Assembly: GCA_003427395.1 (NCBI GenBank)
Contig: BFEA01000648.1
Span: 15,340-58,076 of the forward strand
DNA length: 42,737 nucleotides
Source of the DNA: Chara braunii
Lineage: Eukaryota > Streptophyta > Charophyceae > Charales > Characeae
Direction of reading: 5' to 3'
The translations under genes were made by a program, and so were the position numbers. Every line of letters begins with the position of its first letter. Within the stretch, counting starts at the first letter, position 1. Below are positions 22,031-32,030 of the stretch, one piece after another. Under the pieces are notes generated by a model that searched no databases, was not told where the DNA came from, and was given only the letters and a program-made list of their open reading frames with translations.

Positions 22031-22240
22031 ATCATGGGCGCCACAACGGTCGTCTTCTTGATTGTCATCAACTTCGCATGTCCGTCGTCGTCGAACTCCA
22101 TCGCCACGCGTCGTTGCAAGGTTGAATAAACAGCCGTCATGGGCGCCACCACGGTCGTCTTCTCGATCATCGTCAACTTCGCACGTCCTTCGTCGTCTTC
22201 GAACTCCATCGCCACGCGTCGTTGCAAGGCCGAGTCAAAA
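22031..22240. repeat. Tandem duplication of about 104 bp in the nuclease N-terminal region
   Basis: TCATGGGCGCCAC at 22032 and 22137 begins two copies that both contain GAACTCCATCGCCACGCGTC. On the minus strand the copies encode the repeated phrases RRVAMEF and KTTVVAPM. This insertion makes the N terminus longer than expected for the nuclease. Confidence 0.85.
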
Positions 22241-22722
22241 GCCGCACACAAAAACTTAAGGACTACACCGCCGACGACGGTAACCTCACCGCGGAATCGC
22301 CGACGACGTTCCCACCATGTCGCCGACTGAGATCGCACGACCTTTGATAGGAGGCGATGATGGTGATCGACCTTCGACTTGAGGCCTAGCGAAGACGCTG
22401 CACGATGCCACTACACCGCTGGAATGCCCAATTCCACCGTCCACCGGAAGGCACGCCACCTGGCTCACGTCGCTGTCGTCACATCCACCACCACATTCAA
22501 AATTTAAAAATAAAACTAAACATGAAGACACAAAGAAATTAAGGGGACAAAGTGTCGTTCGTCCATATGGCCCATGACGTCGCGCACACCCAGCCTGCGC
22601 ATGGTTGCACCTCGCCGTCAATACCCCGCGCGCGCCGCTCACCCTTGCGAAGACCTAAACTTTCTCTCGCACGCACGCCGCCGGGCGAGCGAGGCCGCAC
22701 TTGCATGACTTGCAGAAAACAC

Positions 22723-22748
22723 GCCAAATACCCTTGTAAGGGTATTTG
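22723..22748. other. Near-perfect palindrome
   Basis: CCAAATACCCTT and AAGGGTATTTGG are 12-bp perfect complementary arms separated only by GT. No T run follows. It may be a protein-binding palindrome or the junction of two inverted element ends. Confidence 0.6.
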
Positions 22749-25500
22749 GTATGACAACGGGAGCCCCTTGGCGGCATGCGCAGAGGGAGCAGAGGACTTA
22801 GCTGGACTCCGATGGTGCCGCTAAAGGCCTCGACGGAAAGGGCGAACGAGCAGAGCGGAGTTGTGGCGGGTATTGCCGAGCCGGTCTTCGTCTGACTTGG
22901 ACATACGGTTGAAGGGCTGATCGAACCCGCTGGTAGCTGGCTCCCATCTGAAGTTTCTTTCAGAGACAGTCGGGGTGCTGTGAGCGGGTTGCCCAAACAA
23001 TGTGATGCGCTAGTGCAGCGAGTCGTAGGCCGTTAGGCTGCGCTAAGCAGAGGAGAGCGCGGTGAAGACGAGGGCGAAAACAAGCTAGCAAAATGGCTAC
23101 GCCTGGACGATGCGAATCAGCGCGCAGTTTAGTGCAGACGGGAGGCAGCGGTTAGCGCAGGAAAGAGGGAGAGTGAACCTAGATGGGGTGTGTGCCAGGA
23201 TACATCCAGCGCAGGAGATGGTAAGAATAAGCAGGGTGCGGTCAAGGATGAGCAGCTTGCTCGATCCATAGAAGGACACGGGCGTCTGGACGGAGCGGGC
23301 TGGAGATTGGGCGCAGTGACGAAGGGGGGAGGGAAGGAGACCGAACCTGGCCGACAAATTGCGCCAGGTGCAAGCAAAGAAGCAGGTGGAGCTGCAGAGA
23401 GTGAGGGAGTACGGAGGCTAGCGCAGGAAGAGAGCGGGAGCAGCAGAGTGGCGAGTGTAAAGCAGTGTAAAAGGTGGCTGCGCAGGATGCATGCGGACGG
23501 GGGAGAAAGCAACCATATGGAAGAAAGCGGGCATGGCGAAGGGATGAGCTTATAGCTCATCCGTTCCTCATCAGTATCTACTGGGGAAAGGTGCTAGACG
23601 GGGGTTTCTAGGCCGGGCGAATTAGATGGCGGCCTTAGAATTTGCAGTAGGTTAGTAGGCCAGGTGCTACTAAAAATAACTCGTGCGCAGAGATGGCGAT
23701 GACGGAGATGGAGGGGAAGAAGCGAGGGGGAGAAAGAGCATGCTCTCCCGTTTCTCAACGGATTTGGGTAAATGAAGGGTCAACCTTGGAGTTATAGAGA
23801 TGGGCGAGTACGATAGTGATGTTAGTTTTGGCAGTTGATTAGTAGAAGAGAAGGTTAGAAGAAAGGAGCTGCGCGGAGAGATGTCGGGAGTGAGCGATCA
23901 AGCCGAAGTAGAAAGTGAATAACTCGCCCGATTCTCAACGAAAACGGGCGATTCAAGACTCATTCTGGGGTTCTTGGACCCAACGAATCGACCTATGAAG
24001 TCGAAAGTGAGTAAAAGTTAGTAAGAAGAGAGATCGGTAAGAAACGACTTGCGTGGAGAGATGTAGAAATGGCAGATGGGTCGTAGAAAAAAAGTGAAAT
24101 GAACCTGGCGTTAAGTCGCCCCACGTGCGTTCAAAATGAAGTCGTAAAGGACTAACGGGGAGTGGAAAGGACTGAGGTAAGAGGTTGATGAGGAGGGAGA
24201 CAATCGGGAAGGGGAAAAGCGGAGGACTTACCTGGTCGGACGGAGCCACGTGTGCGCTCCGTTTAGGTGCGCTGCATCTGGCCGGGTTCGGCCCGAAGGT
24301 TCGTTCGACTTTACCCATTTTTGTCTGTGGGAGTAGCACGAGGCCGGCCACGGGAATTAAGGCTTGCCTGTTCGGCTGCAGTGCCAACTTTCCTATCGGA
24401 TTAAAGTAGCAAGGAATGAAGATCCTGTCGGGTTTGATCCTTGCTCGACTCTGCGGAATGATTTGAGGGGGCGGGAGCTCTGTGTCTGTTTGTTGTTGCA
24501 GGCAGACTGGACTGTTTCAACATATGTTGTGTATTCGCTGGGGTATTGACGACGCACTTGCGGTGCACCCTGCTGAACTGTTGAATGCACCATTGGGCCT
24601 TGCAGACCGCACCATGTTCTGCTATATGCCGCACGAGCAGGGTTGATATTAGACTCTAGAAACTTACTGTGTTTTCATTGCACATTGTCGTGGAGCTGAC
24701 TGTTAAGCATGGTTGCCGTACGCGTTGCGCTCGCTCCGTAGTGCTGGAGTTTAAATAGAGCACAAGGTAAGGGACACGCTCTATTCAGACGCGGCCTTTT
24801 TAGGCTGTGCATTGGGGTCTTAGCAAGACATGGAGAAGTGACACTTGGGGAAGTGATTCGGTCGACGAGTGGGGGCACTACTACAATTTGGGGGGAACGT
24901 TGGAAGAATGTCACTTTGTATCCTTGCTGCGAATTGGAGAGGCGCCAGAGAGTCAACGGGTGGCAGCCTGATTTCATTTGACCAAGTTGTTTTGCGCATT
25001 GGCCACCATTGCGGGCCCCTCAGGCACGTGAAGGTATCAAGGCCCTCTCCTGGGAGTTGAGTCTGTCCCTAACCTGTATCTCGAGAGTCTGAAACCTTTT
25101 TCCTTCTGCCTTTCTTACTCTAAGTCTAATTCTGTTTTGAGGGGAAGGCGGAAGGCGGGATTGCAACCCGTAGGACCGCAGCAAGACTCTGTGGGGAGTC
25201 AGCCCACCGATTGCGGGAGCTCTGCCGGAACTCAGGAGGAGTTCTGGAGGTAGGGAATTGAAAGGTAACTATTACTTTCCTTCTATAAACCCAGTACAAA
25301 CGCTACTTGTATTCATTACTATGTTTACCTGAGTATGTTGTCCGTCTCCCTACTGTGACTTTCAGTTTGACTTCAGGACAAAACCAGACTAAGTACAAGA
25401 ATGTATGCGCAAAGTTAGTTTCAGTTTCATTGCTTGACTGAAAGCGGACTGTGGGATTGCATCAGGGGAAGGATGGGAAAAAGGCAGTGTTGCATGTTCG
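22749..25500. other. No gene recognised
   Basis: GC-rich, purine-biased sequence to about 24.3 kb with many overlapping short ORFs on both strands (up to 144 codons) but no recognisable domain. From about 24.4 kb the sequence becomes mixed. GGAGTTCTGGAGGTAGGG near 25239 could be a splice donor context, but no exon was recognised. Confidence 0.45.
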
Positions 25501-25530
25501 ACTGGGTCAACCAAAGGTTGAGAGAGTCTC

Positions 25531-26250
25531 CATAAGTTTGGAGGGCCCGGTGCTATGTTTATCTTGGATTGCCTGAAGGACCAGACAGATTCTCATAAGT
25601 TTGGATGGTCTGGTTGCTCTAACTTGAGAGGGATGACTGTGAATGGCTTTTTAGGGACCAAGCATGTTCCATAAGTTTGGGTGGCTTTGTCGCCTTGTTT
25701 ACTTTGGCTTTTTGTCAGTTTCTTTAGTCCGGAACAAGGAGGTTTGAGCATCTTCCATAAGTTTGGGTGGCTCGGCCTCTTCCTGCTTTGACTTTGAAAG
25801 AAATGTACCAGGCTGAGGACCAGACAGGTTCTCATAAGTTTGGGTGGTCTTGGTCCAATGCCACGCACATGCTGAAACCAAAAGGATATAACTTGGCTAT
25901 ACTCTACTATATTCTATCTATGAACAGGCTAGTCAGACAGGGTTTTCATAAGTTTGGGTGGTCTAACTATAGCTTATCACCAACTGAAGAGAGTACTGAT
26001 TAAGAATAAACTAGTGGTACGAAGGGGCAGACTGAATCTTGAGCTAAAAATGATCGGTTCAGTTATATGCTACCTCTCAAAAGACTAAGTGCAGACAATT
26101 ATATAAAGTTGGGATATTTAAACAATTCAGGGTGACTAGGGTGGCCTAGCCATATCAAAAATGAGAAAAGTTGTTGTGCCCTGTGTTTGTGTATATTCTA
26201 TGGTTGAGCTAGACATGTTCCATAAGTTTGGGTGGTCTAGCTTTATGCCC
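25531..26250 (+). repeat. Array of stem-loops with a conserved loop and covarying stems
   Basis: The core CATAAGTTTGG occurs at 25531, 25594, 25670, 25756, 25833, 25947 and 26221. The loop is close to ATGTTCCATAAGTTTGGGTG (20-22 nt). In six copies the flanks pair although their sequences differ. These are ACCAGAC 25580-25586 with GTCTGGT 25608-25614; GACCAAGC 25656-25663 with GCTTTGTC 25684-25691 (one mismatch); GAGC 25746-25749 with GCTC 25770-25773 plus wobble pairs; GGACCAGAC 25817-25825 with GTCTTGGTCC 25847-25856 (one bulge); AGTCAGAC 25931-25938 with GTCTAACT 25961-25968 (one mismatch); and AGCTAGAC 26207-26214 with GTCTAGCT 26235-26242. The first copy lacks a clear stem. Spacing is irregular (63-274 bp) and not in steps of three, so it is not a protein repeat. 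Confidence 0.75.
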
Positions 26251-26380
26251 TATGTAAGTTCGATATAAAGGGACAATTCATTGAAAGATTATGAACTATT
26301 GTTTATCCAGGTTGCCTTTGGGATGGTGAGAGTATTTACCTTTGTGGTTTGACCTGCATCTGGCTGAGTGAGATCACTAC

Positions 26381-26482
26381 TTAGTCTGAATTTCGGTTGA
26401 TATGTAGTTGCTTTAGTAGCTCACAACGGGCTTAGTCTGAATTTCAGTTGATAGGTAGTTGCTTTAAGAGCTCACCAAGGGC
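26381..26482. repeat. 51-bp direct repeat, two copies
   Basis: TTAGTCTGAATTTCGGTTGA at 26381 is repeated from 26432 with small changes. Both copies end in a GAGCTCAC/TAGCTCAC-type phrase and GGGCT. Confidence 0.85.
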
Positions 26483-26539
26483 TAGAACCATAGAAGTTTG
26501 TTTCAATTCCTGCATTTTCTGAGCTAAGTTTATTTTGGT

Positions 26540-27125
26540 CAATTTCTGCATTTTCTGGGATCTTATATTATACTTGGTCTTGTATAAATTTTGGTAAACC
26601 ACTTTCTCTACGGGAAGCGCTGCCGAAATTTCTACAAAACCCAGGGAGTTAGTCAGATTTTGTCTTTTAAAAGTTCAATTGTCTGACTTTTATATATGAC
26701 TTAGTAAAAATCTGGAGAGTCTACCTTTCTAAAGAAAGTGTTGTCCAAGTTTTTACTAATTCAGGTAGTTAGACAAAATTGGACCTTGAGAAGACAAAAT
26801 TATGAACTTGGCTTTGTATACATTTTTTGTAAGTTACTTTCTCTACGGGAAGCGCTGCCGAAATTTCTGCAAATCCAAAGAGTTAGTCAAAATTTGACTT
26901 TTCAAAAGTTCAACTTGTCTGATTTTTATATATGGCTTGGTAAAAATTTGGGAAGTCTCCCTTTCTAAAGAGAGTGCTGCCCAAATTTTTACTAATTCAG
27001 GGAGTTAGACAAAATTTGACTTTGAAAAGTTGAAGATCATTCATGTTTTCGTATTCGGGTTGATATAAATTTTGGAAAGGCACTTTTCCTACTTAAAGCG
27101 CTGCTGAAATTTTCTTAGGTCAGGA
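26540..27125. repeat. Dimeric (higher-order) tandem repeat, monomers of 113-123 bp
   Basis: Two monomer types alternate. Type A starts CTTTCTCTACGGGAAGCGCT (26603, 26838 and a diverged copy at about 27083). Type B starts CTTTCTAAAGARAGTG (26725, 26961). Both share GAAATTT or CCAAATTT, a GAGTTAG phrase and AAATTTGACTTT. A-to-A spacing is 235 bp then about 245 bp. A and B are themselves diverged copies, so the array is a higher-order repeat. Each monomer keeps short complementary words near its start (CTTTC with GAAAG or GGAAG). Confidence 0.8.
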
Positions 27126-27276
27126 GAGTCTTGAGTGAGATCGTGTCATGGGGATTTGATCTCCATATATTGATGATTTAACTTGGACAATGACCTGTTG
27201 TACAATACAGGTCTTCTTTAAACATTCGATCCAGGATTTGGACTTAGTTTCAGCCTGATCCTGCGAGGGTCATCTT

Positions 27277-27320
27277 TTGTTATCACTGATAACAAGTCGG
27301 TTGGTTGATCACCGACTTGT
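27277..27320 (+). other. Two overlapping perfect hairpins
   Basis: TTGTTATCA (27277-27285) and TGATAACAA (27287-27295) are perfect complements around one base. ACAAGTCGGT (27292-27301) and ACCGACTTGT (27311-27320) form a perfect 10-bp stem with a 9-nt loop. The two stems share ACAA at 27292-27295, so both cannot be fully formed together. Confidence 0.7.
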
Positions 27321-29238
27321 CGGCTCACGACACAACTTTGCTTACACCTGTACCTCAACTTGATCGCCTTAGCCCTGTGATTTGATATGTTTCTTTGAGG
27401 GTTTTCACCGGACTTCTTTTAAATGACCATTATAAAGAACTTATGAGATTTATGGAAAGTTGAACTATGACTAGGGCTTGAGTGTATGAGGCGTGGTGTC
27501 AGTTATAGGGAACAGTGAGTTAACCACATTGGTGTATGGTAATGTGACTATTGTGTGTGTCTGTGTTTTATGCAGGTTAGTATTTTGGAGCTTGGTATAT
27601 AGACCATACTTTGGAGGCAGTGAGAATGACAACCATGTGTCGCACGATCTGCATACCTGATGGGTTTATGTTACCCCTTCTTTTATTTTATCCCGAGTTC
27701 TGATTTGATGTATGAGTGTTGGTTGTTTAATTATTTACTCATTGATTTTTGCTTATTAATTTTTATAGTTGGACGTTGTAGTCCGTGACAGCCGTCAAAG
27801 TCAAACCCCTTGACTTCATTCCAGACCCTGGATGAGAGAGTTGGTTTCCAGGGCAATATGAGGCGATTGCCACCACAGGTATGAACCTGTGTACCACCCA
27901 CTCTCCGCAGGGTGCAGAAGAGGGTGTGGTTTTCAACCGCACTTGGCGGTTGTCCAGCGTCGAGAGATCATTCCCTGAAGGCGCGTGTCAGCCAACGCTT
28001 GAGTGTCGAACGCGACCCTCGAGATTAACGAGAATCGCATGAGTATAGGTACTACATAGTACGCCATCATTGCGACTGCCTGCGTATGCTTGCATTGCGA
28101 GTCGATATGATTTCGCCCTGCGTCTACGCAGTTTTATACCAAGTCTCACGCACGTCGCCTATCCGATTTCCGCATTATGGGAAGCCTACTAAGGGACTAG
28201 GAGTTGTTCTGTGTCGTTTTGTATATATATGTGTATGCTCGTGTGTCTTTAAATTTTATGTTCTTTAGAGTCATGTACATGTTGTGTGTGGGATGCGTCC
28301 TTGTCGACCGACGACGAGTCACGCTTGGGACCTCAGCCCCCCAAGACGTCGATTCGTGTGCGGGTCCGATAGAGGCGTATTATCGCGCGTACCCCCTATG
28401 CCACGGCGAACGAGAAACACCCTCGGCTGGTCCACCTCAGCGATTGCAACTGATTAACTTTCGTACTGTGGACTAGTAGCTCGGCGGGGATACGCCCACC
28501 GAAGGGAGGTGACAACTCCTGTAAGGTAGAGGTAAGTCGTGCCTCGCGTAGGCCCTATCATGTCGTAGGGGCTCGCGAGAGGTATTGCTGGCGCACTCGG
28601 TCGGAGCGGCTTGCGGAAACTCCATGTCCATTTACGATGAGGATCAGACCAACTCCTGCGTGACACGGCCGGGAGGGTCCCGCGCTGCCTTTTGCGGTGC
28701 CGGACCGATGCGCTCGACACCGTTCAATTTTTTCGCGCCTCTTGCCACATGGTAGGATTGAATGGGATTGAACGCACACAAAGGGGAACTGAACGCGTGC
28801 GTTTGAACGCGAATGTGTATTCAGGGCGTTCAATCAGCTATATATAAGGTAGGATGTGTCCGTGGGCGCCAACTTGTATTGCCTAGGTACCCCAGTTCGG
28901 TAGACTCTATGATATTCGGGCCTATATAAGATTACATGAGGCTGGAGTCCGAAGTTCCCATACAGCAAGGTTTGTCCGCTTCCACTTCCACTAGGGTTGG
29001 GGGGATGCCCAACCTTGATGCCTGTCATCGCTGTCTGGTCCAAGTTGCCCTCGATACTAAAACGGTGATGGTCCTGAGTGCTGCTCACACTAAGGTAGGA
29101 TGGTAGGGATGGTGCGCTGGGAGTATTAACGTGGGGAAGGCTACAGAAGGTACCCTATCCTGTCAGGACAACCATCGGCTGCTGCTGCCAACGATCATCG
29201 TGAGTCTAGTCCTTCGCCTCTACAACACCCTGGGCTTC

Positions 29239-29239
<1 letters not shown>
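27321..29239. other. No confident gene; TATA-like motifs
   Basis: No ORF with a domain. CTATATATAAGG at about 28840 and CCTATATAAG at about 28920 resemble plus-strand TATA boxes, and a poly(A) run ends this stretch at 29240-29270. A short hairpin CACAGGT-ATGA-ACCTGTG lies at about 27873. A retroposed transcript or a LINE/SINE 3' end is possible, but no start or target duplication was found. Confidence 0.35.

Positions 29240-29270
<31 letters not shown>
29240..29270 (+). repeat. Poly(A) tract, 31 A
   Basis: An uninterrupted run of A follows CACCCTGGGCTTCC. It may be the tail of a retroposed sequence. Confidence 0.9.
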
Positions 29271-29272
<2 letters not shown>

Positions 29273-29627
29273 ATTTTATTTTTCTTTTGTTTTTGTAGTA
29301 AAAGCTCCAATCTATCTGTGGGGAGCAGCACGTGATGGGAATCGGGTCCGGCGTCCCTTACAAGAATAACTAGCTAAGTGTCCGCGGTGCGGGCGGTGTC
29401 GGCTAAGCCCGCAAAAATAAGAAATGTAGTGGGTGACCTCACACGGACCGCTCGCATAAACTCGGATAGACTTAAAAAATAATAATAATAAAGAATATCC
29501 TCAAACTAACTTCGAAGTCAGTGCACAATTGACGAATTAAAAAAAAAAAAACAGATTGAAAATTCAAAAAAAAAAAAAAGGAGAAAAGGGGAGGGGAGAG
29601 AAACAAATAGAGAGAAAGAGAATAAAT

Positions 29628-29638
29628 ACACACACACA

Positions 29639-29720
<82 letters not shown>

Positions 29721-29760
29721 NNNNNNNNNNNNNNNNNNNNNNNNNNNNNNNNNNNNNNNN

Positions 29761-29802
<42 letters not shown>
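29628..29802. repeat. (CA)n/(GA)n microsatellite with assembly gap
   Basis: A short CA run is followed by GA dinucleotides at 29643-29720 and 29761-29802. They are separated by 40 N at 29721-29760, so the true repeat length is unknown. ORFs across this tract are artefacts of dinucleotide repetition. Confidence 0.95.
29721..29760. other. Assembly gap, 40 N
   Basis: Forty unknown bases within the (GA)n tract. The round size suggests a placeholder. Confidence 0.95.
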
Positions 29803-29806
<4 letters not shown>

Positions 29807-29929
29807 CAACAAAAGAACAACGCGTAGAATAAAGAAAGAACAACACCAACATACAAATAAAAAGTTCAATATGTAGATTTTCCAATCCATTCAAGTTAGC
29901 AATTGGGCGCACTATGATAAAGGGCAACA

Positions 29930-32030
29930 CAGATCATAGCAAAGCAGGGCAGAGCAGATCATAGCAAAGCAGAGGAGAGTAGCGTAGAGCAAGGCAGAGA
30001 AGAGGAGAAGAGCAGGAAAATCGGCAGGGGAGAAATGTAGAGAGTAGAAAAAAGTAGGGAAACATAGAGTCGAGGAGAGTAGTGGAGTAGAGCAGAGTAG
30101 AGTAGAGTGAAGTAGGTTGGAGTGGAGTGACTCAGTGGAGTGGAGTGGAGTACAGTGCAGAGTGGAGGAGAGTGGAATGGAGTAAAGTGGAGTGGAGTAG
30201 AGTGGAGTAGAGTAGAGTGGCCTGGAATAAAGTGGAGTGGAGTGGAATGGAGGAGAGTGGAATGGAGGAGAGTGGAATGGAGTAGAGTAAAGTGGAATGG
30301 AGTAGAATGGAGTACAGTGGAGTAGAGTAAAGTGACGTGGAGTGTAGGAGAGTGTAGGCAAGTTGAGTGGAGGCGAGTGAAGTAGAGTAGAACAGAATCG
30401 AGTAGAGTAAGGCAGAATGGAGTAGAGCAGAGCAAAGTGCAGTGTAGAGGAGAACAAAAAAGACCGGAGGAAAGCAGAACAAAATAGTGTGGAGCATAGC
30501 ATAGTAGAGAAGAGAAGGGCAGGGTAGGGCAGAGCACGGAAGTGTAGATTAGGGAAGCGTACAGTAGAGAAGCGTACAGTAGAGAAGCGTAGGGAAGAGA
30601 AGCGTAGGGAAAAGAAGAGCGAAGAAACATAAGAGTAGAAAAGCGTTGAGTAGAGAAGTGCAGGGAAGAGAAGCGTAGGGAAGAGAAGAGTAGAAAAGAG
30701 TATAGCGTAGAGTCGAGTGGAGTAGATTGGAGTCGAGTAGAGTGAAGTGGCGTGGAGTCGAGTCAAGAGGTGTAAGTGGAATGGAGTGGAATGGAGTGGA
30801 GTGGCGAGTACAGTCCTGTTGAGTGGACTGGAGTGGAGTGGACTGGAGTAGAGTGTAGTGGCATGGAGTAGAATGGAGTGGAGTGGAGTGGGGTGGAGGA
30901 GAGTAGAGGAGACTAGAGGAGAGTGGAGTGGAGCAGAGTTGAGTGGAGTAGTTTAGAAGAGTGCGAATCATAGAGTGTAGGAACATAAAGTAGAGTAGCA
31001 GAGAGTCGAGTGGAGTAAATTAGAGTGGAGTAGAGTGGAGCAGCGTGGAGTCGAGTCAAGAGGTGTAAGTGGAATGGAGTGGAGTGGAGTGGAATGGAGA
31101 TGAGTGAAATGGAGTGGACTGGAGTAGCGAGCGGAGTCGTGTTGAGTGGAATGGAGTGGAGTGGAGTAGTGGCGTGGCCGAGAGTAGAGTGGAGTGGAGT
31201 GGAGTGGAGGAGACTGGAGGAGAGTAGAGTGGAGCAGAGTTGAGTGGAGTGGAGTGGAGTAGTGTAGAAGAGTGGAGTGGAGCAGCGAGGAGTGGAGGAG
31301 AGTAGAGTAGAGTAGAGTAGAGTGGAGTAGAGTAGAGTAGAGTGGAGTAAAATAGACAGGAGTGGAATAGGAAAGCGTATAGTAGAGTAAAGTGGAGTAG
31401 AGTTAAGTAGAGCGAGCAGGGAAAGGTAGGGAGGAGAAGCTTCGGGATAGAAGAGTATAAAAAAGTAGACTGGAGAAGAGTAGGGAAGAGTAGAGTATTG
31501 TACAGTAAGTAGTGCAGAGTAGAGTTTAGTATCATGAAGTAGAGTAGAGTAGAGTATCCTAGAGTAAAGCAGAGTGGAGTAGAGTGGCGTAAAGTAGAGA
31601 GGAGTCGAGTAGGGAAGTGAATAGTAAAGTATAGCAAACTAGAGAAGAGCAGAGTAGGGAAACATAAAGTCGAGAAGAGTAGGGAAGAAAAGCGTAGGGA
31701 GAAAAGAGTAGAAAAAAGTAGACTAGAGAAGAATAAGGAAGTATAGAGTATTGTAAAGTAGAGCAGAGTAGAGTTGAGTATCCTAGTAGGGAAGAGAAGC
31801 TTAAGGAAGAGAATAGTAGAAGATCGTAGAGTCAAAAGAGTAGGGAAGTATAAAGTATCGTAGAGTACAGTGGAGTAGACTAGGTTAGAGTAGAGTAGAG
31901 AAGAATCGAATCGAGTAGAGTAAAGTAGAGTAGAGTAGAGTGAGTAGCAAAAAGCACAGTAGAGTAGAGATTAGTAGAGTATAGTAGAGTAAACTAGGGA
32001 AGAGTAAGGCAAAGTAGAGTAGAGTAGCAA
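29930..32030. repeat. Pentanucleotide satellite, about 2.1 kb, (RRAGT)n type
   Basis: The plus strand is almost all A, G and a T every fifth base: GGAGT, AGAGT, GGAAT, AAAGT and AGCGT units follow one another with occasional phase slips. Local higher-order units occur, such as AGAGAAGCGTAGGGA repeated at about 30565-30690. A block beginning GAGTCGAGTCAAGAGGTG occurs at about 30755 and again at about 31051. The long minus-strand ORFs of 284, 223 and 259 codons (Ser/Leu/Thr/His/Pro-rich) arise because the complement rarely forms stop codons. They are not genes. Confidence 0.9.

Larger units (their letters stand above)
20360..22338 (-). pseudogene. PIF/Harbinger-type DDE nuclease (transposase), broken and split by plastid DNA
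   Basis: The Harbinger nuclease cuts and joins the element ends. Read from 22338 downward, the protein parts appear in family order. N-terminal helical sequence includes VLLVCCAMCCGLLP and CDDAMEYF, then LPHLQRRVTC. The first catalytic Asp follows in NCHGFIDCTHIYID (codon 21459-21461). Next are DYFDRKRRFLVVAQVV and the second Asp in SCHDVRV (codon 21306-21308), then [18 protein letters not shown]. The [14 protein letters not shown] part that follows the third catalytic residue comes next, and after the plastid insert ACILHNILIDVGIPFHGN to TAG at 20360-20362. Stops (a TGA in place of Gly before SCHD, others near 21230 and 21490) and several frameshifts show it is dead. It points towards the plus-strand Myb/SANT-like gene. 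Confidence 0.85.

Noticed and set aside
22286-24387. Several GC-rich ORFs of 90-144 codons on both strands
   Set aside because: They overlap one another in several frames, show no domain and follow base composition; none is better supported than its shadow.
25531-26250. CRISPR-like array, because of a repeated motif with unique spacers
   Set aside because: Spacing is irregular (63-274 bp), the repeated core is short and lies in a loop, no cas genes are present and the DNA is eukaryotic.
29472-29930. ORFs over the (GA)n tract on both strands
   Set aside because: They encode alternating Glu-Arg or Leu-Ser from a dinucleotide repeat and run through 40 unknown bases.
29912-31835. Long minus-strand ORFs of 284, 259 and 223 codons rich in Ser, Leu, Thr, His and Pro
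   Set aside because: They are translations of the pentanucleotide satellite, whose complement seldom forms stop codons. Overlapping frames are open as well, and no domain is present.
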